DNA from: DASUTB01 sp036374835
Lineage (GTDB): Bacteria; Actinomycetota; Actinomycetes; Jiangellales; Jiangellaceae
Assembly: GCA_036374835.1 (NCBI GenBank)
Contig: DASUTB010000099.1
Location: forward strand, 1 to 29,364
Length of the DNA: 29,364 nucleotides
Direction of reading: 5' to 3'
Below, piece after piece: positions 14,626 through 24,946 of the stretch. How positions within the stretch are numbered: position 1 is the first letter of the stretch; each line of letters begins with the position of its first letter. The position numbers were made by a program, and so were the translations under genes. A model generated the notes under the pieces. It saw only the letters and a program-made list of their open reading frames with translations, ran no database searches and was not told where the DNA came from.

Positions 14626-17306
14626 CCGCGCACACCGAAGCCCCGGGACGCACGCCGCTGTCGCGGTCGACCTGGCACCTGCGGGCCGGCGCGATCGTCG
14701 GGGCCTGGCTACTCGCAGTGCTGGTCGTTGCCGTCGCCCACCCCTTCGTGCCGGCCTCGCGCTGGCTGCTCGTACACCTCCTGCTCCTCGGGGCGGCCAG
14801 CAACGCGATCCTGATATGGAGCTCCCACTTCGCCGCCGCCCTGCTCCATCTCCCCGGCGAGCAGGGCCGGCGCGGCGACGCGGCACGGCTTATCACGTTC
14901 AACGCCGGCGCCGTGGCGGTGGTGGCAGGCATGCTGGCGCAGCACTGGACGGTCGTGCTGAGCGGCGGGATCGTCGTCGCAGTCGCGGCGGGGTGGCACG
15001 CAGCCGCCCTGCTGCGGCGCATGCGGCGGGCGCTGCCGTCCCGGTTCGGTGTGACCGTCCGGTACTACGTGGCCTCGGGGGTACTCCTGCCGGCCGGGGT
15101 CGCGTTGGGCGTCGTGATGGCTCGCGGCGGGCTGGCCGACGCCGTGCACGCCAGGGTCGTCGTCGCGCACTCGGTGGTGAATCTGCTCGGTTGGATCGGA
15201 CTCACGGTGGTCGGCACCCTGATCACGCTGTGGCCGACGATGCTGCGCACGCGGGTGGCCGACAGTGCCGAGCGGGCGGCGCGTCATGGTCTGCCCGTGC
15301 TGCTGGCCGGGGTGGGTATCGCCGCCGGAGGGTCGCTGGCCGGCTCGCGACCGCTGCTCGCCGCCGGAGCACTGGTCTACCTGGGTGGGCTTGCCGTCGC
15401 GGGCCGGACGCTTCTGGACCCGCTTCGCCGCCGACCCCCGGCGAGCTTCGCGACGTGGTCAGTACTGGCCGGGCTGGCCTGGTTCGCCGGCTCACTGGTC
15501 GCGCTGACTGCGTGGGTCACAACGGCGCCGGACTGGGTCGCAGCGGCCGAACGGGCCGGATGGCTCACGGCGCCGCTACTCGCCGGCTTCGCCGCCCAGG
15601 TGCTGCTCGGCGCGCTGTCGTACCTACTGCCTGTCGTCATCGGGGGCGGACCGCACGTGGTCCGCGCCGCCAACACGGTGTTCGACCGGGCTTGGCCGGC
15701 TCGGGTCACCGCCGCCAACACGGGTCTGCTCGTCTCGGTGCTCCCCGTCCCCAGCCTGGTCCGGGTGCTTGCCTCCGTCGTCGTGCTCGTGGCGCTGGCA
15801 TCGTTCCTGCCGCTGGCGGTCCGCGCGGCACGCACTGCCACGCGGCTGCGCAACCAGCCCGACCCGCCTGCCCTCGCCCGGCCAGGCGGCACGCAACCAC
15901 CCGATCCATACACCGATGCCCGGCGCGCCGGAGGCGCCGTCGCAGGCCTTGCCGCGGTGGTACTTGCCGTGGCCGCCGGCGTCGCGGCCGACCCCGTCGC
16001 GCTGGGTGTCTCGGGCGCCGAGCCCGCCGATGGCGGCGTCGCCGCATCCGGGGAAACCACGACCGTGACGGTCGAAGCCCGCGGCATGCGGTTCTTCCCC
16101 GACACCGTCGAGGTGCCCGCCGGGAACCGGCTCGTGATCGAGCTGGCCAACGAAGGCGCCGACATGCACGACCTGGTGCTCGAAACCGGTGATGGAACGG
16201 GACGGCTCGCTCCCGGCGAGTCCGCAACTCTGGACGTCGGCATCGTCGGCCGCGATCTCGACGGCTGGTGTTCGGTGGCCGGCCACCGTCAGCTGGGTAT
16301 GGTGCTGACGATCAAGGCCACCGGAGCGGGCGAGGGTGACGATCCGCACGCAGGCCACGACCACGGCGGACCCGGCGACGCCCCGGCCGCCGGCCGCGAC
16401 GCGGCCGGCGACGAGGGCAGCGCCGCCGCCGACCTCGACCTGATGGCCGAGCCGGGGCCCGGCTTCACCCCGTACGACGCCGAGCTCGCACCGGCCGAGG
16501 GCGCCCGCATCCACCGGGTGACCCTGACCGTTTCCGAGAGCAACCACGAGGTCGCTCCGGGCGTCCGGCAGACACGTTGGACGTTCGGCGGCACCGCGCC
16601 CGGACCGACGCTGCGGGGCAAGGTGGGCGACACGTTCGAGATCACGCTGGTGAACGACGGCACGATCGGGCATTCCATCGACTTCCACGCCGGCGCGCTG
16701 GCACCTCAGGAACCGATGCGGACCATCCAACCCGGCGAGTCACTGATCTACCGCTTCACCGCGACCCGCAGCGGCATCTGGATGTACCACTGCTCGACGG
16801 CACCGATGTCGCTGCACATCGCCAACGGCATGTTCGGCGCCGTCATCATCGACCCACCCGACCTGCCGCCCGTCGATCGCGAGTACGTGCTCGTGCAGTC
16901 CGAGCTCTACCTCGGCCCGCAGGGCGGGATCGCCGACACCGGACGGATCGCCGACGAGAGCCCGGATCTCGTGGTGTTCAACGGCCACGCCACGCAGTAC
17001 GCGGCCGAGCCGCTCACCGCCCGGCTCGGCGAGCGAGTCCGAATCTGGGTGCTCGCGGCCGGACCGAACCGCGGCTCCGCGTTCCACGTCGTCGGCGGCC
17101 AGTTCGACACGGTCTACCAGGAGGGCGCATACCTTCTGGAACCGGCGATCAATCCCGCCGGAGGCAGCCAGGTGCTCGGACTCGCACCCGCCCAGGGTGG
17201 GTTCGTCGAGCTCACCTTCCCGGAGCCAGGCGACTACCCCTTCGTGTCCCACCTCATGGTCGACGCGGAACGCGGCGCCCGCGGCGTGTTCCAGGTGACC
17301 CGATGA
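14622..17306 (+). CDS. nirK: Membrane-anchored copper nitrite reductase (TM domain + cupredoxin + NirK)
   Basis: An 894-residue three-part protein. Residues 1-440 are a polytopic membrane domain of about ten helices with several membrane His residues. Residues 480-570 form a blue-copper domain with ligands H516, C550, H555 and M560. After a His/Asp/Gly-rich linker (PHAGHDHGG), residues 600-894 form a complete two-domain NirK. In that part the type-1 copper ligands are H684, C724, H732 and M737; the type-2 ligands are H689, H723 and H877; the catalytic pair is D687 and H822. All residues needed to reduce nitrite to NO are present. GTG 14622 overlaps the upstream stop (GTGA); an upstream extension only reads antisense-like codons in the previous gene. 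The tethered cupredoxin probably feeds electrons to NirK, and the membrane domain may connect to quinol or haem; that is inferred. Confidence 0.88.
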   Translation: MTAHTEAPGRTPLSRSTWHLRAGAIVGAWLLAVLVVAVAHPFVPASRWLLVHLLLLGAASNAILIWSSHFAAALLHLPGEQGRRGDAARLITFNAGAVAVVAGMLAQHWTVVLSGGIVVAVAAGWHAAALLRRMRRALPSRFGVTVRYYVASGVLLPAGVALGVVMARGGLADAVHARVVVAHSVVNLLGWIGLTVVGTLITLWPTMLRTRVADSAERAARHGLPVLLAGVGIAAGGSLAGSRPLLAAGALVYLGGLAVAGRTLLDPLRRRPPASFATWSVLAGLAWFAGSLVALTAWVTTAPDWVAAAERAGWLTAPLLAGFAAQVLLGALSYLLPVVIGGGPHVVRAANTVFDRAWPARVTAANTGLLVSVLPVPSLVRVLASVVVLVALASFLPLAVRAARTATRLRNQPDPPALARPGGTQPPDPYTDARRAGGAVAGLAAVVLAVAAGVAADPVALGVSGAEPADGGVAASGETTTVTVEARGMRFFPDTVEVPAGNRLVIELANEGADMHDLVLETGDGTGRLAPGESATLDVGIVGRDLDGWCSVAGHRQLGMVLTIKATGAGEGDDPHAGHDHGGPGDAPAAGRDAAGDEGSAAADLDLMAEPGPGFTPYDAELAPAEGARIHRVTLTVSESNHEVAPGVRQTRWTFGGTAPGPTLRGKVGDTFEITLVNDGTIGHSIDFHAGALAPQEPMRTIQPGESLIYRFTATRSGIWMYHCSTAPMSLHIANGMFGAVIIDPPDLPPVDREYVLVQSELYLGPQGGIADTGRIADESPDLVVFNGHATQYAAEPLTARLGERVRIWVLAAGPNRGSAFHVVGGQFDTVYQEGAYLLEPAINPAGGSQVLGLAPAQGGFVELTFPEPGDYPFVSHLMVDAERGARGVFQVTR

Positions 17307-18016
17307 GACGCAGATTTCTCCCACCGCAGCACGGCGCCTGGGCGATGCTGGCCGTGCCCTACCTGGCCGGCGTGCTTGTTGCTGGATGGAGCTGGGTGGC
17401 CGCGCCATTGGCCGGTGCCTGGCTGGCCGGCTACCTGCTGTCCTACTACCTCTTCCAGGCGATCAAGACCGGCCGGCCGCGCCGCTGGCGGGACCAGATC
17501 GTCCTGTACGCCACATTGACCCTGCCGTTGCTCGCGGTCGTCGTGTTGGCCCGTCCGGCGGTACTTTGGTACGCCCCCGCCTACGCCGTTCTCTTGTCGG
17601 TCAACGCCTGGTACGCGTGGCGGCGCCGCGAACGCGCCTTGCTGAACGATCTCAGCTCGGTGGTGCAGAGCTGCCTGCTGGTGTTCGTGGTCGCCACCGT
17701 CGCCGGCACCAATCCCGGTGAAGTGACTGGTGCGTTCGTCGCCTGCGCCGCCTACTTCGCCGGCACTGCTTTGTACGTCAAGACGATGATCCGGGAGCGT
17801 GACAACGCTGCCTACCGGCGCTGGTCGATCGGCTACCACGTCGGCGCCCTGGTGCTCGCTTTTTGGCTCGGCCCGCTCGTAGCCGGGCTGTTCGCCTGGT
17901 TGCTGGTGCGTGCCTGGCTACTGTCTGGCCGCCGCCTGGCACCCTCGCGCGTCGGCCTCATCGAAGTCGGCAACAGCCTGCTGCTGCTCGCGGTGGTGTG
18001 GCTGACCTGGGGCTGA
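17303..18016 (+). CDS. YwiC-like membrane protein
   Basis: A 237-residue protein with about seven to eight membrane helices. The N-terminus PPQHGAWAMLAVPYLAG is the hallmark of the YwiC-like family, and an Asn/Asp-bearing segment (LLNDLSSVVQS) follows. ywiC of Bacillus subtilis lies among nitrate respiration genes (narK-fnr-narGHJI), so the family already has a nitrogen-oxide context, though its function is unknown. The ATG overlaps the nirK stop by four bases (ATGA), making this the last gene of a four-gene coupled operon. It may transport or process a component needed by the nitrite reductase; that is inference from position. Confidence 0.75.
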   Translation: MRRRFLPPQHGAWAMLAVPYLAGVLVAGWSWVAAPLAGAWLAGYLLSYYLFQAIKTGRPRRWRDQIVLYATLTLPLLAVVVLARPAVLWYAPAYAVLLSVNAWYAWRRRERALLNDLSSVVQSCLLVFVVATVAGTNPGEVTGAFVACAAYFAGTALYVKTMIRERDNAAYRRWSIGYHVGALVLAFWLGPLVAGLFAWLLVRAWLLSGRRLAPSRVGLIEVGNSLLLLAVVWLTWG

Positions 18017-18102
18017 GGTATCCCGTACGTGATTTCCCCGATGGTCCGGCCGTCATTTCCGCCATAGAACATTAGCGACGACAGCGTGTGAGGAGATCGA
18101 CG

Positions 18103-18873
18103 ATGGCCCAGCCGCCGCCCGCACCTGCGACGACCACAGTGTCGCTAGCTGTCAGGGGACCATATGGAGTCGTCGCCTACCTGTCATTCCTCGCTGTGTT
18201 CGGCTATGCGCTCGGCTTCCTCGCCAACGCTGGTGTGCCCAAGGGCATCGACGATGGTGCGGACGGACCGGTCGGGCTGGCGATCGGTGTCAACGCCGGG
18301 TTGATGGGTCTGTTCGCAGTCCAGCACAGCGTTATGGCGCGGCCTCGGTTCAAGAGGTGGTTGACGCGCCTCATTGCGCCGCCGATCGAACGCAGCACGT
18401 ACGTTCTCGCAGCAAGCGTGGTTGTCGCGCTGCTGCTGTGGCAGTGGCGGCCGCTCCCGGCGACGGTCTGGTCGGTTGACGCCGGCTGGGCGGTCACATT
18501 GCTGTTGACGCTCAAAGCCCTCGGTGTGCTGTTAATCGTAGGGAGCACGTTCGCCGCCGGCCACTTCAAGATGTTCGGTGTGCGCCAAGCGTTGACCCGT
18601 GCCCGCACCCGTGCTGACGGTGCCCGCTTTCGTCGGTCGCGGCTGTTCTGGGTGGTCCGCCATCCGATCATGGTCGGGTTTCTGATCGCCTTCTGGGCTG
18701 CGCCGCAGATGAGTGCAGGACGGCTGTTGTTCAACGTACTCGCGACCGGTTACATCCTCGTCGCCGTCCGGCTCCAGGAGCGCGACCTGCGCATGCACTT
18801 CGGGGAGCCGTACGAGCAGTACATGCGGCAGGTTCCGCGGTTCATTCCACGGTTCGCACACCACGCGCGCTGA
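18103..18873 (+). CDS. mddA: MddA/NnrU-type integral membrane methyltransferase
   Basis: A 256-residue membrane protein with about six helices, matching methanethiol S-methyltransferase (MddA) in pattern: FAVQHSVMARPRFKRW, then IERSTYVLAAS, LLLWQWRPLP, and the C-terminal SAM-binding part (RHPIMVGFL, RLQERDLRMHFGEPYEQYM). MddA methylates methanethiol to dimethyl sulfide. The related NnrU family is required for nitrite reductase function in some denitrifiers, and the position just after the nir operon leaves that alternative open. ATG 18103 has GAGGAGA upstream; an in-frame GTG at 18088 is less likely. It sits 86 bases after the YwiC-like gene and probably has its own promoter or reads through. 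Confidence 0.7.
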   Translation: MAQPPPAPATTTVSLAVRGPYGVVAYLSFLAVFGYALGFLANAGVPKGIDDGADGPVGLAIGVNAGLMGLFAVQHSVMARPRFKRWLTRLIAPPIERSTYVLAASVVVALLLWQWRPLPATVWSVDAGWAVTLLLTLKALGVLLIVGSTFAAGHFKMFGVRQALTRARTRADGARFRRSRLFWVVRHPIMVGFLIAFWAAPQMSAGRLLFNVLATGYILVAVRLQERDLRMHFGEPYEQYMRQVPRFIPRFAHHAR

Positions 18874-18892
18874 TCACTGGACTTCCGGACGG

Positions 18893-19276
18893 TCATGGGC
18901 GTGCCTCGAGCACCATGTTGAACGGTGTCTCGGCTGCTCGACGGATACGGGTGAAGCCTCCGGTGCTGACGACCTCCCTGAGCCGCGCTTCGCCGGCCTG
19001 GGCTCCGAGCGCGGCATCGACCTCCTGCGAGCGCGACACCGGCAGGCACATCAGGGTGGATGCCGAGTAGAACACCCGGCCGAACGGATTCACGTTGTCC
19101 TCCAGGCGATCGTGGGCGAACGGTTCGACGATCATCCAGGTGCCGTCCGGGTCCAGCGTCTCGCGAACGTGCGCGGCGGCGCCGGCGGGGTCGCCCATGT
19201 CGTGCAGGGCGTCGAAGACCGTGACCAGCCTGTAGCCCGACCCCGGGTACTCCTTCGCGGTGGCGACCTCGAACCG
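18893..19276 (-). pseudogene. SAM-dependent methyltransferase remnant, C-terminal piece
   Basis: The minus strand reads RFEVATAKEYPGSGYRLVTV, then FDALHDMGDPAGAAAHVRE, DPDGTWMIVEPF and a natural end RRAAETPFNMVLEARP with stop at 18893. This is the C-terminal part of an actinobacterial class I methyltransferase family that normally begins with a winged-helix domain. In intact relatives RFEVATAKEYPG directly follows the AAEAGVS segment; here about 120 bases of foreign sequence separate them, in a different frame. It cannot make a functional enzyme as it stands. Recognition of the family is from recall of its conserved segments. Confidence 0.75.
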
Positions 19277-19287
19277 GCACCGTTGCG

Positions 19288-19356
19288 GGTGAGATGCGTC
19301 GCGACGGTGCGTGGTGAGATGAAAAGGGCGTCCGCGGCCGTCATGGCTTCCAGCCC
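19288..19356 (-). pseudogene. LuxR-type HTH fragment, first half (inserted in methyltransferase remnant)
   Basis: The minus strand reads RGLEAMTAADALFISPRTVA then THLT, which matches the first three helices of a LuxR-type output domain (compare the usual GLTNREIAxALFISPRTVATHL, with the same spacing of seven residues between GL and ALFISP). It ends at 19288, where methyltransferase sequence resumes within a dozen bases. The matching second half lies at 19528-19623 on the opposite strand. Confidence 0.6.
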
Positions 19357-19398
19357 TCGACGGGGTGGAGGACGAGCTTCGTTCGGGCATCAACGTGG

Positions 19399-19533
19399 CG
19401 ACACGCCCGCCTCGGCGGCGGCCTCGTTCGCCATGGCGATCGACGGCTCGCGTGAATCGAAGCCGACGAACGTGGACGCCGGGTAGGCCTGCGCCATGAG
19501 TATCGTCGACGCACCGCCACCGCAGCCCACATC
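19399..19533 (-). pseudogene. SAM-dependent methyltransferase remnant, cofactor-binding piece
   Basis: The minus strand reads DVGCGGGASTILMAQAYPAS then TFVGFDSREPSIAMANEA and AAEAGVS, i.e. motif I and II of the same methyltransferase whose C-terminal piece lies at 18893-19276. A stop follows two codons after AGVS, and the frame differs from that of the C-terminal piece. Upstream of DVGCG the expected winged-helix part is missing and is replaced by the antisense of a LuxR fragment. Confidence 0.75.
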
Positions 19534-19623
19534 TACCAGAAACTGGGCCACACCAGCCGCGACGAACTCCAGGCAACCCTCGCCGAGGACATCATGGGCG
19601 ATGGCAAGAGAATGGGCACGTGA
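19528..19623 (+). pseudogene. LuxR-type HTH fragment, C-terminal half
   Basis: The plus strand reads HIYQKLGHTSRDELQATLAE and ends DIMGDGKRMGT with TGA at 19621-19623. This is the end of a LuxR-type output domain (usual pattern THLxHIYxKLGxxSRxEL). Its stop overlaps the GTG of the next gene (GTGA), as in an intact operon, so a LuxR-family regulator was probably once the first gene of the methyltransferase/thiamine-binding operon. The preceding codons do not continue the domain; they are antisense methyltransferase sequence. Confidence 0.6.
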
Positions 19624-20294
19624 CAGACAGTGAGGCGTCCGCATGGTCGCCCGAGGATTACGACACGTGGTTCGATCGCCCGTGGGGTCGCTACGCGTTC
19701 GCGACCGAGTCGGCCGCGGTGCTCGCGGCGACGGGGCCACTCGCAGCGCGGACGGTGCTCGACGTGGGCTGTGGTACCGGACGGTTGCTCTCCGCTGTCA
19801 CCGCCGCCGGGGCCACTGCGATCGGGCTCGACAACGACTCAGGAATGTTGGGTGTGGCGGCCCGGCGCACCAGTGCGCCTCTCGTGCGCGGCGACGCCGC
19901 CGCTCTCCCGCTGCGGTCGGCAGCGGTCGACGTCACGATCGCCTTGGCCGTGCTCGAGTTCGTCGCCGACCCGCCGGCCGTGCTGGCCGAGATGGCCAGG
20001 GTGACCCGTCCCGGAGGCTACGTCGTGGTCGGCGCGCTCAACCCCAACAGCCCTTGGGGAGTTGCCCACCTGCTCGGCATGCGCCGGCCACCATGGTCTG
20101 CGGCGCGGTTTCTCAACCGCCGCCGGCTGCGCGAGCTGGCCCGTCCCCACGGCACCGCTCACCTGACGGGGACGCTGCTCGCCCCCGGTGCGTTCCCCGG
20201 CCTCGGGCGCCTACGGCCCGTCCTCGGTGTGCTTGAACGCCTGATCCCTTGGGCAGGCGCCTTCCAGGTCCTCAGCATTCAACGGAGGTCGTAG
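19620..20294 (+). CDS. Class I SAM-dependent methyltransferase
   Basis: A 224-residue methyltransferase of the Methyltransf_11 type. Motif I is VLDVGCGTGRLLSAV (about residues 42-56), the acidic residue after strand 2 lies in IGLDND, and LAVLEFVADP plus RVTRPGGYVVVGALNP give the later motifs. The substrate is not evident. The GTG start overlaps the stop of the LuxR fragment (GTGA), and the gene ends two bases before the thiamine-binding protein, so these two form an operon. Its promoter, if it used to lie before a complete luxR gene, may be displaced by the rearrangement upstream. Confidence 0.85.
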   Translation: MTDSEASAWSPEDYDTWFDRPWGRYAFATESAAVLAATGPLAARTVLDVGCGTGRLLSAVTAAGATAIGLDNDSGMLGVAARRTSAPLVRGDAAALPLRSAAVDVTIALAVLEFVADPPAVLAEMARVTRPGGYVVVGALNPNSPWGVAHLLGMRRPPWSAARFLNRRRLRELARPHGTAHLTGTLLAPGAFPGLGRLRPVLGVLERLIPWAGAFQVLSIQRRS

Positions 20295-20296
20295 CG

Positions 20297-20539
20297 ATGC
20301 AGGTTACCTGCCAGTTTTCCTTGTACCCGCTGGGTGTGGCGCACCTCGGCCCGGCAATCAGCGCCGCCGTGTCCGCCCTCGCCGACCGTGGCCTCACCGT
20401 GGAAACCGGCACCATGAGCAGCTCGGTCAGCGGTCCGGTCGACGTGGTGTTCGCCGGCCTGGCCGACGCGTTCAGCGCCGCGGCCGATGGAGGGCTGGTG
20501 CTGGTCGCCACCGTGTCCAATGCCTGCCCAGTCCGCTGA
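20297..20539 (+). CDS. YkoF-like thiamine/HMP-binding domain protein
   Basis: An 80-residue single-domain protein with the YkoF-type pattern: strand-forming VTCQFSLYPLG, then GLTVETGTMSSSVSGPVDVV, and the ending VATVSNACPVR. YkoF proteins bind thiamine or hydroxymethylpyrimidine; Bacillus YkoF has two such repeats, while this one would need to dimerise. ATG 20297 is supported by GGAGG at 20284-20288 and lies 2 bases after the methyltransferase stop. A role in thiamine homeostasis is inferred from the family; no thiamine transporter or TPP riboswitch was seen nearby. Confidence 0.8.
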   Translation: MQVTCQFSLYPLGVAHLGPAISAAVSALADRGLTVETGTMSSSVSGPVDVVFAGLADAFSAAADGGLVLVATVSNACPVR

Positions 20540-20551
20540 CGCCCCGGCGAT

Positions 20552-20572
20552 TCCTCGCGCGCGGAGCGAGGA
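20552..20572. terminator. Hairpin between converging genes
   Basis: TCCTCGC (20552-20558) and GCGAGGA (20566-20572) form a perfect 7-bp stem with a 7-base loop, placed 12 bases after one stop and 26 bases before the converging antiporter's stop. No T-run follows, so it would be a bidirectional but non-classical terminator. Confidence 0.5.
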
Positions 20573-20598
20573 TACCCGTCTCGGTGGCCCACGCCGCG

Positions 20599-21783
20599 CT
20601 ACGCCTCTCGCCTCCTCAGTAGCCGGTTGAGTAACCAGGGAGCGCCCAGGCACGTCACCGCCGACACGAAGGTGACTGCGGAGAGTGTCTGGTTCGGGAT
20701 GTAGCCCATCGCCTCGGTCTGCTGCGAGACTAGCAAGGCGATCTCGGCCCGCGGGATCATGCTCACCGCGAGCAGCCCTGCGGTGGCGCCGCTTGTCACG
20801 AACAGGCCCGGCACGAAGGTGCCGGCCACCTTCCCGACGATCGCCGCAGCAAGCAAGACGAGTCCCGGGACGATCGCGTCTGCGAATGCCCCTGGCGTCA
20901 CCTGGAGCCCCACCTGAATGAAGAAGAACGGTACGAAGAGGTCGTAGAGGACTTCGAAGTCACGCTCGTGCTGCACGGCGACGGGATCCCTGCTGTACGC
21001 AAGCCCGGCGAAGAACGCTCCGACGGCGACGGAGAGCCCCAGCATCTCGGCGGCGCCCGCGAACACCAGGCCCGTGGCCGCCACGAGCAGCATCGGGTGG
21101 CGCGGCTCTCCCACCCGCTCGAACAGTCGCGTTGTGGGGCCCTCCGCCCAGTGAGCAAAGGCATACATCGCCGCGACGAAGCCCGCCAACACCAGCATCA
21201 CGGCACCGATCGAGGAGGCGACGACGTCAAGCGGCCACTGCTCGCCCTCCGGCAGGTCGACCAGCACGGAGAGCAGAGCCGCAACGGCGACGACACCGGT
21301 GATGTCGTCGAGCTCGGCGACGTCGATGAACAGCTCGCCCTCCGGCGTCTCGAGCCTTCCCGCCCGGGTCCAGACCGCTGTGGCGACGCCGACACTCGTC
21401 GCCGTCAGTGCGATGGCGACGACGATGCTGGTGACGGTGTCCCACCCGAGGATCCACGCCGCGGCCGCGTAGCCGAGGAACGCGCTGACGACGATGTTGG
21501 CAAGCCAGATGGGAGTTGCCCGCCGCAGCTGCGCGAGCAACGCACCGACATTGCTCTTCAGGCCGACCCGGAACAGCAGCACGGTGACACCGACGAGGCC
21601 CAGCGCCTCCAGCGCCTCGACCGCACCTGGGCCAACTACCGGCGTCTGATCGAAGAAGAGGCGTGCCACGAAACCGACGGCGAGGTACCCCACGAGCGGC
21701 GGCACACCGACGCGCGTCAGCGCACCCTTCGACGCGATGGCAACGAGGATCACGGCCCCGACGAAGACGAGCTCCTGTCCCAT
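20599..21783 (-). CDS. CPA2-type cation:proton antiporter
   Basis: A 394-residue membrane protein with about twelve helices and the Na+/H+ exchanger (KefB/NapA-like) pattern. The ion-binding pair is D159-D160 in AELDDITGVV. VGVPPLVGYLAVGF near residues 26-39 and PFFFIQVGLQVTPGAF further on are typical. There is no C-terminal NAD-binding (RCK) domain, so it is the short form. I chose ATG 21783 (MGQELVFVGA) with GGGGGCGGA upstream; the in-frame GTG at 21819 adds only a Cys/Gly-rich dozen residues. It exports Na+ or K+ for protons and sets cytoplasmic pH; which ion is unknown. It diverges from the P-type ATPase gene. Confidence 0.88.
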   Translation of the reverse strand: MGQELVFVGAVILVAIASKGALTRVGVPPLVGYLAVGFVARLFFDQTPVVGPGAVEALEALGLVGVTVLLFRVGLKSNVGALLAQLRRATPIWLANIVVSAFLGYAAAAWILGWDTVTSIVVAIALTATSVGVATAVWTRAGRLETPEGELFIDVAELDDITGVVAVAALLSVLVDLPEGEQWPLDVVASSIGAVMLVLAGFVAAMYAFAHWAEGPTTRLFERVGEPRHPMLLVAATGLVFAGAAEMLGLSVAVGAFFAGLAYSRDPVAVQHERDFEVLYDLFVPFFFIQVGLQVTPGAFADAIVPGLVLLAAAIVGKVAGTFVPGLFVTSGATAGLLAVSMIPRAEIALLVSQQTEAMGYIPNQTLSAVTFVSAVTCLGAPWLLNRLLRRREA

Positions 21784-22127
21784 GCATCCGCCCCCACGAC
21801 ATGGACCGGCTCCTGGCACAACCCGTGCACCACACCCGAGTTCTGTAGTTCCGCTACCCGCAACGGATCCGAAACCACCGCGTTCCCGTCACGTGAAGCG
21901 CCCTGGATCCGCTGTCGCGCGAAGCTGGCCAGCAGCAGGCTGAACCCAAGGTAGATCACCGACTTGATCCACTGGAAGGCCAGTAGCGTTGTTTCGGCTG
22001 GTACGTCGCCAAGGCGACCACCACGCCACCAACGGAACCTGATCTTGTTACCTACAAGACCGTCGCGCATTCTTGGATTTCGCGTGTACCTGTCTCCTGC
22101 CGCCGCGCCGGTTAGTGTGGTGCTCAT
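21750..22127 (-). CDS. Possible small membrane protein (doubtful)
   Basis: The 370-base gap between the divergent antiporter and ATPase genes holds one minus-strand frame of 125 codons that overlaps the antiporter start by 34 bases. It contains one hydrophobic segment, FQWIKSVIYLGFSLLLASFA, preceded by basic residues. I recognise no family, and the ribosome site is poor. It may be a real single-pass protein in the antiporter transcript or chance coding in GC-rich DNA. Apart from a short palindrome I see nothing else in this gap. Confidence 0.22.
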   Translation of the reverse strand: MSTTLTGAAAGDRYTRNPRMRDGLVGNKIRFRWWRGGRLGDVPAETTLLAFQWIKSVIYLGFSLLLASFARQRIQGASRDGNAVVSDPLRVAELQNSGVVHGLCQEPVHVVGADAWDRSSSSSGP

Positions 22128-22153
22128 CTGCCGACGTCACCGGAAGGTGGGCG

Positions 22154-24904
<2,751 letters not shown>

Positions 24905-24916
24905 AGCGGCGACCGT

Positions 24917-24939
24917 AGCAGGCCTGGACACGGCCTGCT
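24917..24939. terminator. Hairpin terminator candidate between converging genes
   Basis: AGCAGGCC (24917-24924) and GGCCTGCT (24932-24939) form a perfect 8-bp stem with a 7-base loop. It lies in the 42-base gap between the ATPase stop (24904) and the ABC permease stop (24947) and could serve both strands. A T-run is absent. Confidence 0.55.
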
Positions 24940-24946
24940 CGCCGGC

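Noticed and set aside
22005..22018. GTCGCC-AA-GGCGAC palindrome in the antiporter/ATPase gap
   Set aside because: A two-base loop cannot form a stable RNA hairpin, and a 12-base dyad in GC-rich DNA is not rare; kept only as a weak operator possibility.
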